Shown piece by piece: positions 1 to 9,415 of a DNA stretch of 64,000 nucleotides. Within the stretch, counting starts at the first letter, position 1, and the number at the start of each line of letters is the position of its first letter. The stretch is from Nitrosococcus watsonii C-113. GTDB taxonomy: Bacteria > Pseudomonadota > Gammaproteobacteria > Nitrosococcales > Nitrosococcaceae. The stretch lies in assembly GCF_000143085.1 (NCBI RefSeq), contig NC_014315.1:2572001-2636000 (forward strand). The letters are read 5' to 3'. The position numbers and the translations under genes are program-made. Below the pieces are notes generated by a model, which saw nothing but the letters and a program-made list of their open reading frames with translations, had not been told where the DNA came from and did no database searches.

Positions 1-1063
1 TCCACTCCTGACCCCCCTGAATAGGCAAGTCGATAAAAGATTCCGTTCCGGGACCCGACCAGCGAAAAGTTGAATTATCGGCTGGCGCCCGCTCCCGCCT
101 ATGCCATCCAGACCCTAATAAAGGCTCTTGGAGGGAAAGATAAAGACTTTCCTGGGCTAAAGGTCGCGCTTCCAGATGATGCCGATAATGACGGTCGAGA
201 AGCTGGTTGACCAGAGCCGGATTTTTGGCAAACGTTCCAGGAACCACTTCCCCTGGCCGGGCGTAACGCATCAAATCCCCCAACATGTCCGCCACGCGAT
301 CCTGGAAAAGACGCTCCGCCTCTTGGTACAGGGCCATATCCAATTTATTACAATTGAGCACCTTCTCCCGCACCTCTTCCGGCAAATCATCACTATTTGA
401 CCCGCCCGGCGCTACCCGCAGCTTTTGAACCTGCCCCACGGGCGGCCAGCCAAACGTCCAGCTTAGCAGCGCCATGGATTCATCAAAGCGCTCGGCCAAA
501 CCCAACCAGGCGCAGGCATGGAGCATCCTTTTAGCCCGTTCCAAACGCTGCTCAGCGGATAGGGAAACTTCATGCTCCAGCACCCATTTATCTACCGCGG
601 ACCGGGACTCGGCGGATAAAAAAATTGGGCCTGTATCGGGATCGTGCCGGAGATCAAAGGAAAGATGGCGGACTTGCATATCGCTGACCTTTTTCCTTGT
701 TTCCGGGGAATCGAGAAAGTCGGAAAAAGACATAGCGCGCTCTTTTACTAAATGATGAACCCGGGTGCCCGACTCCCGTAAAATAAACCGATAGGTGGAA
801 AGCGTAAGCGACAGGGGGTGGCGCAGCATGGTGAGATAAAGGGGCGGTTCCGGTAAAAATGGTTGCAAACCGCCGGCACCAAAATGGCCCCGGAAAAACC
901 GGTACTGAGGAAGCGACTCTTGGGGCAAGGTAACCAGCTCGCGCCATAATTGCGCAGGGCAAATATCATTGGCGTCAAAGCGGGCATCCAGCAGCGGGAT
1001 CAGGGTCGTTCCCGCCGTTTTTGGAATATGGATGAAATAGAAACGGTCGCTGAAATTCAGCAT
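1..1063 (-). CDS. Sulfotransferase family protein, C-terminus cut by window edge
   Basis: The frame is open without a stop from the ATG at 1063 to the window edge (about 354 codons visible). The N-terminus carries the 5'-phosphosulfate-binding loop of the sulfotransferase-2 type (FIHIPKTAGTT, residues 10-20), followed by RGHFGA and TMLRHP motifs. It closely resembles the gene at 15481-16965 along its length. After about residue 310 a second domain starts with GSGWH and RWSGPG motifs, shared with 15481-16965 and 4153-5445. By family it transfers sulfate from PAPS to a carbohydrate or similar acceptor; the acceptor is unknown. It is the first of seven sulfotransferase genes in the first 17 kb. 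Confidence 0.85.
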   Translation of the reverse strand, partial: MLNFSDRFYFIHIPKTAGTTLIPLLDARFDANDICPAQLWRELVTLPQESLPQYRFFRGHFGAGGLQPFLPEPPLYLTMLRHPLSLTLSTYRFILRESGTRVHHLVKERAMSFSDFLDSPETRKKVSDMQVRHLSFDLRHDPDTGPIFLSAESRSAVDKWVLEHEVSLSAEQRLERAKRMLHACAWLGLAERFDESMALLSWTFGWPPVGQVQKLRVAPGGSNSDDLPEEVREKVLNCNKLDMALYQEAERLFQDRVADMLGDLMRYARPGEVVPGTFAKNPALVNQLLDRHYRHHLEARPLAQESLYLSLQEPLLGSGWHRRERAPADNSTFRWSGPGTESFIDLPIQGGQEW

Positions 1064-1102
1064 AATCCGGGAATATATTTCTAATAAATGTCAGCTTTTA
1101 CA

Positions 1103-2038
1103 CTAACGCTGTAACAAAAGATTAGTAAAGCCGCAGGACAAAAGCTGTTGGCGGTTGATGGGATGAACGCCGCTGTTTGCAAGGTTAAAGATATTAAAGC
1201 CAAACCCTTCCACCATATCAATAAAACTGTCCAGCGGCATGCGGTTTTTAAAGCGGTCAGGCGAATATTCAATAATCACTTTGATATTTCTGGAGCGATG
1301 GATAAGTTGGGACATGCCCTTCAGGCCCAGGGGCTCCGAACCTTCAATATCCATTTTCACCACATCGGCGGTAAAATCGGAACCCAAAAATTCATCAAGG
1401 GTAACCACGGGAACGGTAATTTCATCCATGCCTTTGTTTTTAGACTGCTTTTCCGATACAAAAAACGACCCTCCCCCCATTTGATTGGGAGGAAAACGAA
1501 GCACCATTTCTCCTGCCCGATCCATGACGCCCTTATTGAACAATTGCGCTTTGCCATTGCGGAACATTCCATTCGCTATGAAACTTCTTTCAACCAAGGC
1601 GCACAGCCTTGGGTTTGCCTCGAAGGCCATGATTTTGCCCCGTTCTCCCACGAGAGGCGCGGCAATCACCGAAAAATAGCCCAGATTCGCGCCAATATCG
1701 AGCACCGTATCCCCTTTTTTTATCAAGCTAGTAAACGTCCTGGTAATATGGGGCTCCCATCTCCCCGTGCTGATGATATGAGGCGCGATACTGATGTCAT
1801 CAGTAAACACATACAGTTTCGAGCCATTGGCAAGGAAAGTCAGCGCGGTATGGTCGCCAAGGTAAAAGGTGCGGGTGTCGAGCAGCTTTCTTACCTCTTC
1901 TCGCAGCTGCTTGTTTTCCTCTAAAAGCTGATTAAGCTTGCCTTCGATGGAGTAAGTATCGGTAGGCATTTTAGTCCGCACGTGATTCCATAGCTGCAAT
2001 ATTTTCTTGGTTAATCGTTCCACGCTGATATCCTGCAT
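1103..2038 (-). CDS. FkbM family methyltransferase
   Basis: A 311-aa SAM-dependent methyltransferase of the FkbM type. Motif I reads [13 protein letters not shown] near residue 114, and the later KMDIEGSE motif is characteristic of FkbM proteins, which usually O-methylate sugars or other polar acceptors. The N-terminal 60 residues include a short charged helix ([16 protein letters not shown]) that may be a coiled coil. The start overlaps the stop of the upstream FG-GAP gene by one base (TAATG), indicating translational coupling. In this cluster a role in methylating the surface glycan is inferred. Confidence 0.85.
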   Translation of the reverse strand: MQDISVERLTKKILQLWNHVRTKMPTDTYSIEGKLNQLLEENKQLREEVRKLLDTRTFYLGDHTALTFLANGSKLYVFTDDISIAPHIISTGRWEPHITRTFTSLIKKGDTVLDIGANLGYFSVIAAPLVGERGKIMAFEANPRLCALVERSFIANGMFRNGKAQLFNKGVMDRAGEMVLRFPPNQMGGGSFFVSEKQSKNKGMDEITVPVVTLDEFLGSDFTADVVKMDIEGSEPLGLKGMSQLIHRSRNIKVIIEYSPDRFKNRMPLDSFIDMVEGFGFNIFNLANSGVHPINRQQLLSCGFTNLLLQR

Positions 2039-4122
2039 TAGGGAGAGGAAATTTTGAGAAGCTGATTCGCCTTAAGATTGGAGTGGGTCGTCACCTTCCC
2101 ATCTGGCCAGTAGATCGTTGCCTGCTTGGCTTGTGGAGATTTTCCCAGGCCAAAGTAAAGACGGTAATGCCCCTGGGAAAAGTGCGCGCCCTCCGAGACT
2201 CCCACCTCGCGCACCTGAACGCCCTCATCCGTTGAAAGCTCCACCCGGGCGCCAATGGCGTTCCGGTTACCCGCTGGACCCACCAGTTCAAGCTGTAACC
2301 AATGATTTGCGGGCGGCTGGCCTTGGTAGAGCCGGGTACGGTACCAACGCCACATGGGCCGCAAGGGCCAGGCTACATCCTTGCGCGCTAGCCGCCATTC
2401 TTGAAGCGTTTGGCCCTGTTCCTCCGCCTGCTGCCGCCGCCATTCCTGCAGGATTTTGAAATAGCCTTCCGCAGGGAAAATACCCAACGTCATCAACACA
2501 TCCCAGGCCCCGTCATTATCAGCATCGAACCAAGAGCTTACGCCATTTCTCGCCCTCTGGGCCAGCTTCCAGCCGGTCCATTCCCTAGCGCGTTGAAAGC
2601 GCCCGTTTTCGGTTTGATAAAAAATGCCAACGGGCAAGCAATGAAAATCCAGCTTGCCATCCAGATCCACATCAACCCAGCTTGCCGACAGACAGCCCCT
2701 GGGAAGCCCCCATTGCTCCATATCCCGGGGCTCCAGCTTGCCCCTATTGTTCACCAACAAGAAACTCTCATGGCGGTATTTTTTACGGGCCGTGACGACA
2801 TAGACATCCTGATCCCCATCGGAGTCAAAATCCCCCAGAGCAAACTGCATCACGCTGCCTGTAAACGGCCGGGAAATAAGTTGCCGTTTAAACGTCACCT
2901 TATCGTTGATAAAGACCGCAAGCCAACTATTGCTATCAGTATATAAACCAAAATTAGGATCTTGATGGCTACCGTCGCCATTGAGATCGGCCAACAAATC
3001 CATATCGCCATCCTGATCCACATCAAACCAGACGAATTGAGCGCCGGGCCTGGTCGCCAGGCCATACTTTCTAGCAACCTCTTTGAACCGTCCCGTTGAG
3101 TCCTGCGAATAAAACTGATTGGGACCGCCCAGGCAACCCACATAGAGTTCCAGGCGATTATCCCCATTAATATCCACCCAGGCGGGCCTATAGGTTCGGC
3201 AGTTTTTTTTCTGAATGCCCCGCTCGATGGCGACATCCCGGTAGCGGCCGCCGCCGTCGCTGAGCAGGAGTTCATCGGAAGCGATGTGGGGCTGCTGGAA
3301 GCGATCGAGGGCGGCCCGCAGACCGCCGGTGGACATAAAGGCATCCAGCCACCCGTCGCCATTCAACTCTGCCCAGGCTACCCCATGCCGATCACGCCAG
3401 CTTAGGACAAAATGATGTTCCTTGGGATGGAGGGCATGCTGCCCCACCTTCACCTTGTTTAAGGGCAGGGATGAATCCAGCGTCACCTCGAAGGGCAAGG
3501 CAATGTAAAGGGTATCAAGCACCAACGTACCTTGGGGAGCGATAGAAAATTGGACCTTGGTCCAAGTCTCGCCAGCTTCCGAAGCCAAATTGGTGATATC
3601 CGCGCTAGCGTGCTCAGCCCAGTAAATCTGGATCGGCGAGGGCTCGCCGGTGGGAGAAGGCACCAGAATGCGGCCGGAAACCGTTCCCGCCTCGCCTAAT
3701 TCATGGGCTCTAAAAATTAATAACCGCCGCCGCCGATGAATGTAGAGGCCGGGTTCCTTCAATGCGGGATCGGCGTCCATATCCTCCAGGTAGGGAAACG
3801 CTCTTGCCTGATCCAGACCCAAGCGAGTCAGGGCATCGGTATAATTTCCCTTGCCATCGCCCAACAGCAAATTCTCGCGGGTATAATGGCCGGTTGTATA
3901 AATATCGAGGATATCATCGCCATTGATATCGGCCACGCCCACATCGAAAACATCGTGGGGAGAGGCCAGTTTAATTTTTTGATAAGACTTAACCGCAAAG
4001 GACTTTTCCGCAACCGGCTCTTTCGACTTAACGGGAATTGGTTGGCTATTTTCCTTGGCAAAAAGAATTAGACTAAAAAATAAGCCGCTCATAAGAGACG
4101 CTGTTATAAAAGATTTTATCAT
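2038..4122 (-). CDS. FG-GAP/VCBS repeat protein with ASPIC/UnbV C-terminus
   Basis: A 694-aa exported protein with an N-terminal hydrophobic signal segment ([17 protein letters not shown]). It has many calcium-binding-like repeats of the form DxNGDxxxD (for example [30 protein letters not shown]), as in FG-GAP/VCBS beta-propellers. The last 80 residues match the ASPIC/UnbV domain ([25 protein letters not shown]). Such proteins (CRTAC1-like) are extracellular and probably bind carbohydrates or partner proteins; no enzymatic activity is evident. It lies in the same direction as the FkbM and sulfotransferase genes and is translationally coupled to FkbM. Confidence 0.85.
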   Translation of the reverse strand: MIKSFITASLMSGLFFSLILFAKENSQPIPVKSKEPVAEKSFAVKSYQKIKLASPHDVFDVGVADINGDDILDIYTTGHYTRENLLLGDGKGNYTDALTRLGLDQARAFPYLEDMDADPALKEPGLYIHRRRRLLIFRAHELGEAGTVSGRILVPSPTGEPSPIQIYWAEHASADITNLASEAGETWTKVQFSIAPQGTLVLDTLYIALPFEVTLDSSLPLNKVKVGQHALHPKEHHFVLSWRDRHGVAWAELNGDGWLDAFMSTGGLRAALDRFQQPHIASDELLLSDGGGRYRDVAIERGIQKKNCRTYRPAWVDINGDNRLELYVGCLGGPNQFYSQDSTGRFKEVARKYGLATRPGAQFVWFDVDQDGDMDLLADLNGDGSHQDPNFGLYTDSNSWLAVFINDKVTFKRQLISRPFTGSVMQFALGDFDSDGDQDVYVVTARKKYRHESFLLVNNRGKLEPRDMEQWGLPRGCLSASWVDVDLDGKLDFHCLPVGIFYQTENGRFQRAREWTGWKLAQRARNGVSSWFDADNDGAWDVLMTLGIFPAEGYFKILQEWRRQQAEEQGQTLQEWRLARKDVAWPLRPMWRWYRTRLYQGQPPANHWLQLELVGPAGNRNAIGARVELSTDEGVQVREVGVSEGAHFSQGHYRLYFGLGKSPQAKQATIYWPDGKVTTHSNLKANQLLKISSP

Positions 4123-4152
4123 TTTCTAAATTGTTAGCCTCAATATCCTCTG

Positions 4153-5445
4153 TTAGCCTTCGACGGGCTTTAGGGCGATTGCCCGCAATGCGAAACCCCG
4201 CTTATCGCTATCATTAGGATCTCCGCCTAGCTCGGCCACCGACACGGTTTCAGACACGTGAAAGCTTAACCTTAAAAAAGGCTCTTCGGTAGATTGGCCA
4301 TTGACTATCCCCTGGCCCACCCAGCCACTACCCTTCTTTCTTCCTGTTAAGGAAATAGGACCGGAAGAGGTGTGCACTTCCAACTGACGTTGGTTCCGCC
4401 AGGTCATGAATCGCAATAGGTGGATTGTTACTTCGTAATCGCGCCGGGGATCAACCGGCGCATCAACGGTAGAAACCAGCTTTGGCCCCGACCAACGGTG
4501 AGGCGTTTCTCCCAACCGCCCATGCACATCCGACCAGCCTGTTCCCTGGAGCCCCCTGGAGGCATCCCAATCCCAACTTTCCTGCTGCTCCACCCGCATA
4601 CGTTGGGCATACTGAAATAAGCAACTCTCCCATAAAACCTGCTTTCTCTCATTCGCATAATCCAGAGCGGTCTCCACGGGCATAGAGAGCATTTCTGGCA
4701 GATTAAATTCACGGGCTAAATCACCTACCAGAAGAGTCTTCCCATGACGATATAATGCCATATCCAGCTGATTCTCTGCTTCCAAATGCTTGAGCACTTC
4801 AGCGGATACCTGCTTGCTATCTCTTTCCCGTTCTCTCCGCTTGACCGCATCGAGTTCAGGAAGCGCGGCCAGTTTATGGCACAGCAGAAGCATGGAGACC
4901 TCATAATATTCAGTCAATCCCACGAAAAAAAAGTTATTGAGATTTTGCTTGGCCTCCGCTAACAATAGGGGCGAGGCCAGATCTTCAAAAAATCTATCCG
5001 GCGGAAGGTTTAATATGCCAGTGTGCGCCCAAAACTGGCCTACTCCAAATTTTTTTCCGATATAGCGAGTCTGGAGGTTGCGGAATAATTTGCGCCCCTG
5101 TTTATGGCGCATGAATTCTGCTAGCTCCATTTCGCTAGCAAATTTATACAATCCCTCGGTCGGCGTTTTACGAATATGATGGTACTGGGACATCACCCTG
5201 CTAACAGGCTCCCGCAGGAAGGTCAACACTTTAAATTCCGGGCCAATCATTTTAGTTAAGTTAATACCAAAATGGCCACGAAATAATTTCAACCTCGGCA
5301 TGCGTGGCTGATATTTAAAAAGCTCCCGCCAGGTAGTTTCAAAAACAATGTGTTCTAAATCATATTGCCGCTGAAGAAACTGGGTGACAGAGGTTCCGGC
5401 TGTTTTCGGAATATGCAAAAAATGAAGTTTGGGCACTGTCGGCAT
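4153..5445 (-). CDS. Sulfotransferase family protein with extra C-terminal domain
   Basis: A 430-aa protein. The N-terminal half is a sulfotransferase-2 domain with the PAPS loop FLHIPKTAGTS (residues 9-19), RGHFG and FLREPVSRVMSQYHH. The C-terminal 140 residues form a separate beta-rich region with GTGWSDVHG and HRWSGPKLVSTV motifs, shared with the genes at 1-1063 and 15481-16965. The extra domain may recognise the acceptor glycan, but that is inference. It lies 30 bp upstream of the FG-GAP gene in the same direction and is probably co-transcribed with it. Confidence 0.85.
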   Translation of the reverse strand: MPTVPKLHFLHIPKTAGTSVTQFLQRQYDLEHIVFETTWRELFKYQPRMPRLKLFRGHFGINLTKMIGPEFKVLTFLREPVSRVMSQYHHIRKTPTEGLYKFASEMELAEFMRHKQGRKLFRNLQTRYIGKKFGVGQFWAHTGILNLPPDRFFEDLASPLLLAEAKQNLNNFFFVGLTEYYEVSMLLLCHKLAALPELDAVKRRERERDSKQVSAEVLKHLEAENQLDMALYRHGKTLLVGDLAREFNLPEMLSMPVETALDYANERKQVLWESCLFQYAQRMRVEQQESWDWDASRGLQGTGWSDVHGRLGETPHRWSGPKLVSTVDAPVDPRRDYEVTIHLLRFMTWRNQRQLEVHTSSGPISLTGRKKGSGWVGQGIVNGQSTEEPFLRLSFHVSETVSVAELGGDPNDSDKRGFALRAIALKPVEG

Positions 5446-5489
5446 GGCGGTAATACTATTTCTTAAATCTCAATAATTTTTTTAATGAC

Positions 5490-7178
5490 TTAACTTTCGC
5501 ATCCGCTGAGACGCTCCATGGCTATCCCCTTTACTTCCATGGAACGCCATATGGAAAGATAAAATAAAGTTTCTTTTAGACCTATCTCTTGGGGATAGAA
5601 CCAAATTTCATAGCCTTCTTGGCTCTCTACCTTCACAACCTTAGAAGGTTTGCCAAAAAATTTTTGAAGAGCCACGGGAGGAATACGGTGCTTTGATTTT
5701 TGGGCGATGATAATGAACGAAAAAAAACGGAGAGCAGGGCAACCACTATCCCAATTCCAGAAACCATAAGCATTATTCCTCCATAACCAGGGTCTGGCGT
5801 CATCCGCAATAGCTCCCACATAGAAGGGCGTGCGGAGTGTTACCGGATAGGCTATCTGATAGGGGGCCAAACCACTGTTGCCAATTTCACCTTGGGAATG
5901 CAGTTCAGTCAGGGTATTGGTAAGCACAGTGAATGCCGGTGGCTTCGATTGCATCGCGATCGCTTTGGGAAACAATAATAATACCGCTACGGCAGCAACG
6001 CTTCCAATGAACAATCCTCTAAACCGCGGTGGGCCCGTTTCCAAACGCTCGAGAAAAACGGTATGGTTGCTTGCAATCACTAGCACCGCAATGAAGAAAA
6101 TATAAAAATAATAGTGGGAAGCAAGCTTGCCGGTAACCATCATAGTCGTGGGAAGCAAGAAAACCGTGACCAAAAATAACACCGCCATGAAAAAATCTAT
6201 AGGCTGTTCCCCTTTCTTATCATCCGATCGCCTGCTTGGCCACAACGTAGCTAAACACAACAGCACGGCAAACACCTGGACAGCAAGCAAACTCAATGAA
6301 CCGGGATGCATGTACACTTGCCTCAGCGTATAAAATCGGTCGATTACTTCTTCCATGGAGCCGGGAAATTGTTCCAGAAAGTTATCACCGCGATGAATAG
6401 CTACGAAGGGCAAAAATTCCACAATAATATTCGCCGCGCCAGCAATGCCCAAGGAAAGGCCCAGTATCATGCCGCAGAGAATAAAGATCTGTATATTGCC
6501 TTTTCGCAGCAGTGCAAGGATAAGCCATGTCATGAATAAAGGCCCACAGACCCACGCCAGGAAAATGAGATCAGCATGGATAGCCAGCCCAAAAACCATT
6601 GAAAACCCCACTATACCCATTTCCCTAGCAGCGCGATCATCCAACCGCGCACAGATAAGCGGAGCGGCATAGAAGAGCATGGCCAAGGGCAACAACCCGT
6701 TATGCTGGGCAGGGGCTAGCCATTGCTGGGCAAAAAAAGGACTCATTGCTGCGCAGAGCAAACAGCCCAGCATAAAAGCGCAGGCGATGGGGCGTCTCCT
6801 GGATTCAGCGCTCCCATAGGCCCATAGCCATACAAGGGTCGCGCCATACAGCAATCCCAGATTTAATAATGAAAACAGAATTCCCCATTTAGCAAGATCC
6901 CCAAAAGCCAGCAAATAGGCAATGGTGGAGATAATGAGATCCGGAAAATAGCGTGGTGCTTCTTGCCAGCTCCAAGCAATTGGAATGCCATCAAAAATTG
7001 CTTGAATGATATCCTGCGTATAGCGAAATGTGCCTAAGGCATCAACATCCATCCCGTTTATATTATTCACGCTGTACGCTGCAAACAGGGCCGGCAACAC
7101 CCATGCCCAGGACAACATTGCCTGCCTGGCGGGGGCATATTGGTTATAAATACTCCCTATCCTTCGATTGAATATCAT
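5490..7178 (-). CDS. Polytopic inner-membrane protein, possibly glycan related
   Basis: A 562-aa protein with about ten to twelve hydrophobic segments spread over residues 20-400 and a soluble C-terminal tail of about 160 residues. I do not recognise a specific family. The topology, a large first periplasmic loop with several acidic residues and a soluble C-terminal part, resembles GT-C glycosyltransferases or polymerase-like membrane proteins of polysaccharide clusters, but no diagnostic motif is visible. It sits between a sulfotransferase and a glycosyltransferase, so a role in assembling or modifying the exported glycan is plausible only by context. Confidence 0.65.
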   Translation of the reverse strand: MIFNRRIGSIYNQYAPARQAMLSWAWVLPALFAAYSVNNINGMDVDALGTFRYTQDIIQAIFDGIPIAWSWQEAPRYFPDLIISTIAYLLAFGDLAKWGILFSLLNLGLLYGATLVWLWAYGSAESRRRPIACAFMLGCLLCAAMSPFFAQQWLAPAQHNGLLPLAMLFYAAPLICARLDDRAAREMGIVGFSMVFGLAIHADLIFLAWVCGPLFMTWLILALLRKGNIQIFILCGMILGLSLGIAGAANIIVEFLPFVAIHRGDNFLEQFPGSMEEVIDRFYTLRQVYMHPGSLSLLAVQVFAVLLCLATLWPSRRSDDKKGEQPIDFFMAVLFLVTVFLLPTTMMVTGKLASHYYFYIFFIAVLVIASNHTVFLERLETGPPRFRGLFIGSVAAVAVLLLFPKAIAMQSKPPAFTVLTNTLTELHSQGEIGNSGLAPYQIAYPVTLRTPFYVGAIADDARPWLWRNNAYGFWNWDSGCPALRFFSFIIIAQKSKHRIPPVALQKFFGKPSKVVKVESQEGYEIWFYPQEIGLKETLFYLSIWRSMEVKGIAMERLSGCES

Positions 7179-7269
7179 TAGAACTTACTTTGGCAATAGG
7201 CGCTTAAAAGGGGCGGGATAATAACTCAAGATACTGGGCATTTCCCGCCATGTTTTTTACCAAGGCTGT

Positions 7270-8376
7270 TTACCCACCATTCTTTTGTCTCCGGCTAAGA
7301 TTTTCCCTAACGCAAGTAGCTAATTCAAGATAGTCTTGCCGGGTCAACGCCCAATCAAATCGCTTTGCTTCCGCCTGGGTACTCGCCGCTAGGGCAGACA
7401 ACCTGACTGGATCGCTGAGTTCCTCGATACATTCCTGCAAATGTCCTTCGTCAGGCTCGAAAATAGGAAGGCCACAACGATTCTTGCGCTTGGAGAAACT
7501 ACGCGCCAGCAAGCCACTTCGCCCATGGCGGATCACTTCATTGATGGGGGCGATATCATTGGAAATCACTGGCATCCCATAGGCCAGGGCCTCGAACAAA
7601 TGGACCCCTAGCCCTTCCCAACGGCTCGGGCAAAGACAAACGTGACAACTTGAAAACAACCGCCGGTGTTCCTCGAAGGGTAAATCCGCCACTATATGGG
7701 TCATTCTGGGATCATCTTCGATGATCACGGGCTCGGAGGCTTTATCAATGCACTGGCTCTTAATAATCAACCTAATATGGGGGTTCTTTACCTGCTTGAA
7801 CGCCCTGAGGGTAGCCTGGATGGGCTTGCGGGTTCCCTGGGTACCCCCGTGGAAGAAAAAATAAAGGGCATCGGTGCGCTTAGTAGGAGAGAAGGCCGTC
7901 AACGAGGGCGCCAAGCCAAACCGGACATAGGGGGAGGCAATTCCCACTTTTCGGTAGTTCTCCTGCTCGCAGCGGGTCAAAGAATAGACAATATCATAGG
8001 CTTGTTTGACCGTCGCCACGTAATCCGGATGGAAAGCCTCCCACACGAAGCGCCCGATGGTCCGTACCCCCAACCTTCGAATAGCAGCAATGGCCTCGAA
8101 TTGCATATTCATATCGCAAAAAAGCACATCCAGGGTGGACTGCTTGGCCCAAGCTACATATTCTTCGAGGGGCATATCATAAGCCGAACCGTGAGTAAGA
8201 CGAGGCACTTGCCACTCCTCCCGGCTATCAATAAGATTGGACATGGCCGCCCTGGTCCGCGTGGGCCGGGCCAGTACGTAAGTATCATGTCCCGCCTCAG
8301 CGAAAATGCTCCGAATCTGGCGGGTCACGATCCCTTGCCCGCGATTGCACCAGTTACTGATAAAGCCGATATTCAT
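7270..8376 (-). CDS. Glycosyltransferase, GT4-like (group 1)
   Basis: A 368-aa protein with the GT-B fold pattern. The N-terminus contains ISNWCNRGQGIVTRQI, as in nucleotide-sugar-dependent glycosyltransferases. The C-terminal domain has a group-1 signature around CPSRWEGLGVHLFEALAYGMPVI and an EVIRHGRSGLL segment, where the conserved Glu binds the donor sugar nucleotide. It is predicted to transfer a sugar onto a growing glycan at the cytoplasmic face. The stop codon of the upstream sulfotransferase is only 6 bp away, so the two are probably one transcription unit. Confidence 0.85.
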   Translation of the reverse strand: MNIGFISNWCNRGQGIVTRQIRSIFAEAGHDTYVLARPTRTRAAMSNLIDSREEWQVPRLTHGSAYDMPLEEYVAWAKQSTLDVLFCDMNMQFEAIAAIRRLGVRTIGRFVWEAFHPDYVATVKQAYDIVYSLTRCEQENYRKVGIASPYVRFGLAPSLTAFSPTKRTDALYFFFHGGTQGTRKPIQATLRAFKQVKNPHIRLIIKSQCIDKASEPVIIEDDPRMTHIVADLPFEEHRRLFSSCHVCLCPSRWEGLGVHLFEALAYGMPVISNDIAPINEVIRHGRSGLLARSFSKRKNRCGLPIFEPDEGHLQECIEELSDPVRLSALAASTQAEAKRFDWALTRQDYLELATCVRENLSRRQKNGG

Positions 8377-8382
8377 TGAAAG

Positions 8383-9285
8383 TTACCGGCAAGAGTCATA
8401 GCCCGCGGCCTTTAAACTTTCTACCAAACCAAGCGTCTCATAGGCTGCCAGCCAACGGGGATCGTCTTGATAACAGGCTTTATCGTTTTCACGGACATGG
8501 GCTTCCGCCCACGCCACGACTTCCTCGCTCACGGGAAGGCCCATGTGCTGATAAAGCTGGATCACAGTATCCCGAGGATGAGCGCACAGTTCCTCGTGGC
8601 GCAATACGCGGAAGGCTTCTCCAAAGGCGGCACGGCCATCGTGATAAGCATGATCAAAAGTATATTTCCATAGCACCAGGCAACGAATCCAATTAGGGGC
8701 ATCCGCCAGCTCTGGCCTTCCCTGCTGGGCGATGATACCCTCGAAAAATTCACGGAATTTCCAAGCGTTAAATTGATCCCGGATAGTAAAAAACTGCTCC
8801 CGGCTTGCAAGCTGCCCTAAACGTCTTTGTCCACGGCCATAAAGGTAGGAGGCCACCACCTGCTGGGGATGGCGGACGAGTAACACAAAACGGGCTTGGG
8901 GAGCCAAGGCGGCAAGTTCTTCCACTTTCCGGTACATGCGGGTGAATTTAATAACGCTATGTTCCCTACGCTCCACCATAAACCGAAGATAATCCCGGCA
9001 AAATTGGGGCAATTCTTTTTGCAACTCCAGGCCCGGCGCCCGTGGCGCGCCGTAGTTAAGAGCCGTCATGTCCACAGACTCCGGGTAGGAAGCAATGAAA
9101 GCTTGCTTAACTTGGCGGTGCTTTACCATAAAATCAGTCTCTTGGACCCCACTCCCGCCCCCAAGCTCGCCTATTTTACCTGCGGCAAAAGGCTCGTAAT
9201 AAAGATCCAAACGCCTGTCCTGGGACAACACATCATAAACGATGGTCGTCCCTGAACGGCGCAAACCCTGCATAAACAATTTCAT
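8383..9285 (-). CDS. Sulfotransferase family protein
   Basis: A 300-aa protein beginning MKLFMQGLRRSGTTIVYDVL, where the RRSGTT loop near the N-terminus is the PAPS-binding motif. A second conserved element, FVLLVRHPQQVVASYLYG, corresponds to the 3'-phosphate-binding region. It belongs to a different sulfotransferase subfamily from the KTAGT proteins in this cluster. Its start overlaps by 4 bp (ATGA) with a 40-codon ORF upstream, and the glycosyltransferase gene follows 6 bp after its stop. Confidence 0.85.
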   Translation of the reverse strand: MKLFMQGLRRSGTTIVYDVLSQDRRLDLYYEPFAAGKIGELGGGSGVQETDFMVKHRQVKQAFIASYPESVDMTALNYGAPRAPGLELQKELPQFCRDYLRFMVERREHSVIKFTRMYRKVEELAALAPQARFVLLVRHPQQVVASYLYGRGQRRLGQLASREQFFTIRDQFNAWKFREFFEGIIAQQGRPELADAPNWIRCLVLWKYTFDHAYHDGRAAFGEAFRVLRHEELCAHPRDTVIQLYQHMGLPVSEEVVAWAEAHVRENDKACYQDDPRWLAAYETLGLVESLKAAGYDSCR

Positions 9286-9404
9286 TCCAGTATCTGAACA
9301 AGCTGCCCGGCTGCCAACAAGACCCGCCAGGCGGCAATCGTCTCGCTATCTATTGGAATTAATAAAGCCTGGTGGTTAATAATTTCAACCGACCTTCTTT
9401 CCAT
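9282..9404 (-). CDS. Possible 40-aa small protein translationally coupled to a sulfotransferase
   Basis: A short open frame starting with ATG 11 bp after the sulfatase stop and ending in a TGA that overlaps the ATG of the downstream sulfotransferase (ATGA). The peptide starts MERRSVEIINHQ and ends AAGQLVQILE. I recognise no family. It fills the gap between two tightly packed genes, which argues for a real coupled ORF or a leader that sets sulfotransferase translation, but at 40 codons chance is possible. Confidence 0.4.
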   Translation of the reverse strand: MERRSVEIINHQALLIPIDSETIAAWRVLLAAGQLVQILE

Positions 9405-9415
9405 AATAGGCTTAC

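Noticed and set aside
1148-1924. Long plus-strand ORF (258 aa)
   Set aside because: It is the antisense shadow of the FkbM gene, which has clear family motifs.
7696-8379. Plus-strand ORF of 227 aa
   Set aside because: Antisense to the GT4-type glycosyltransferase and without recognisable motifs.
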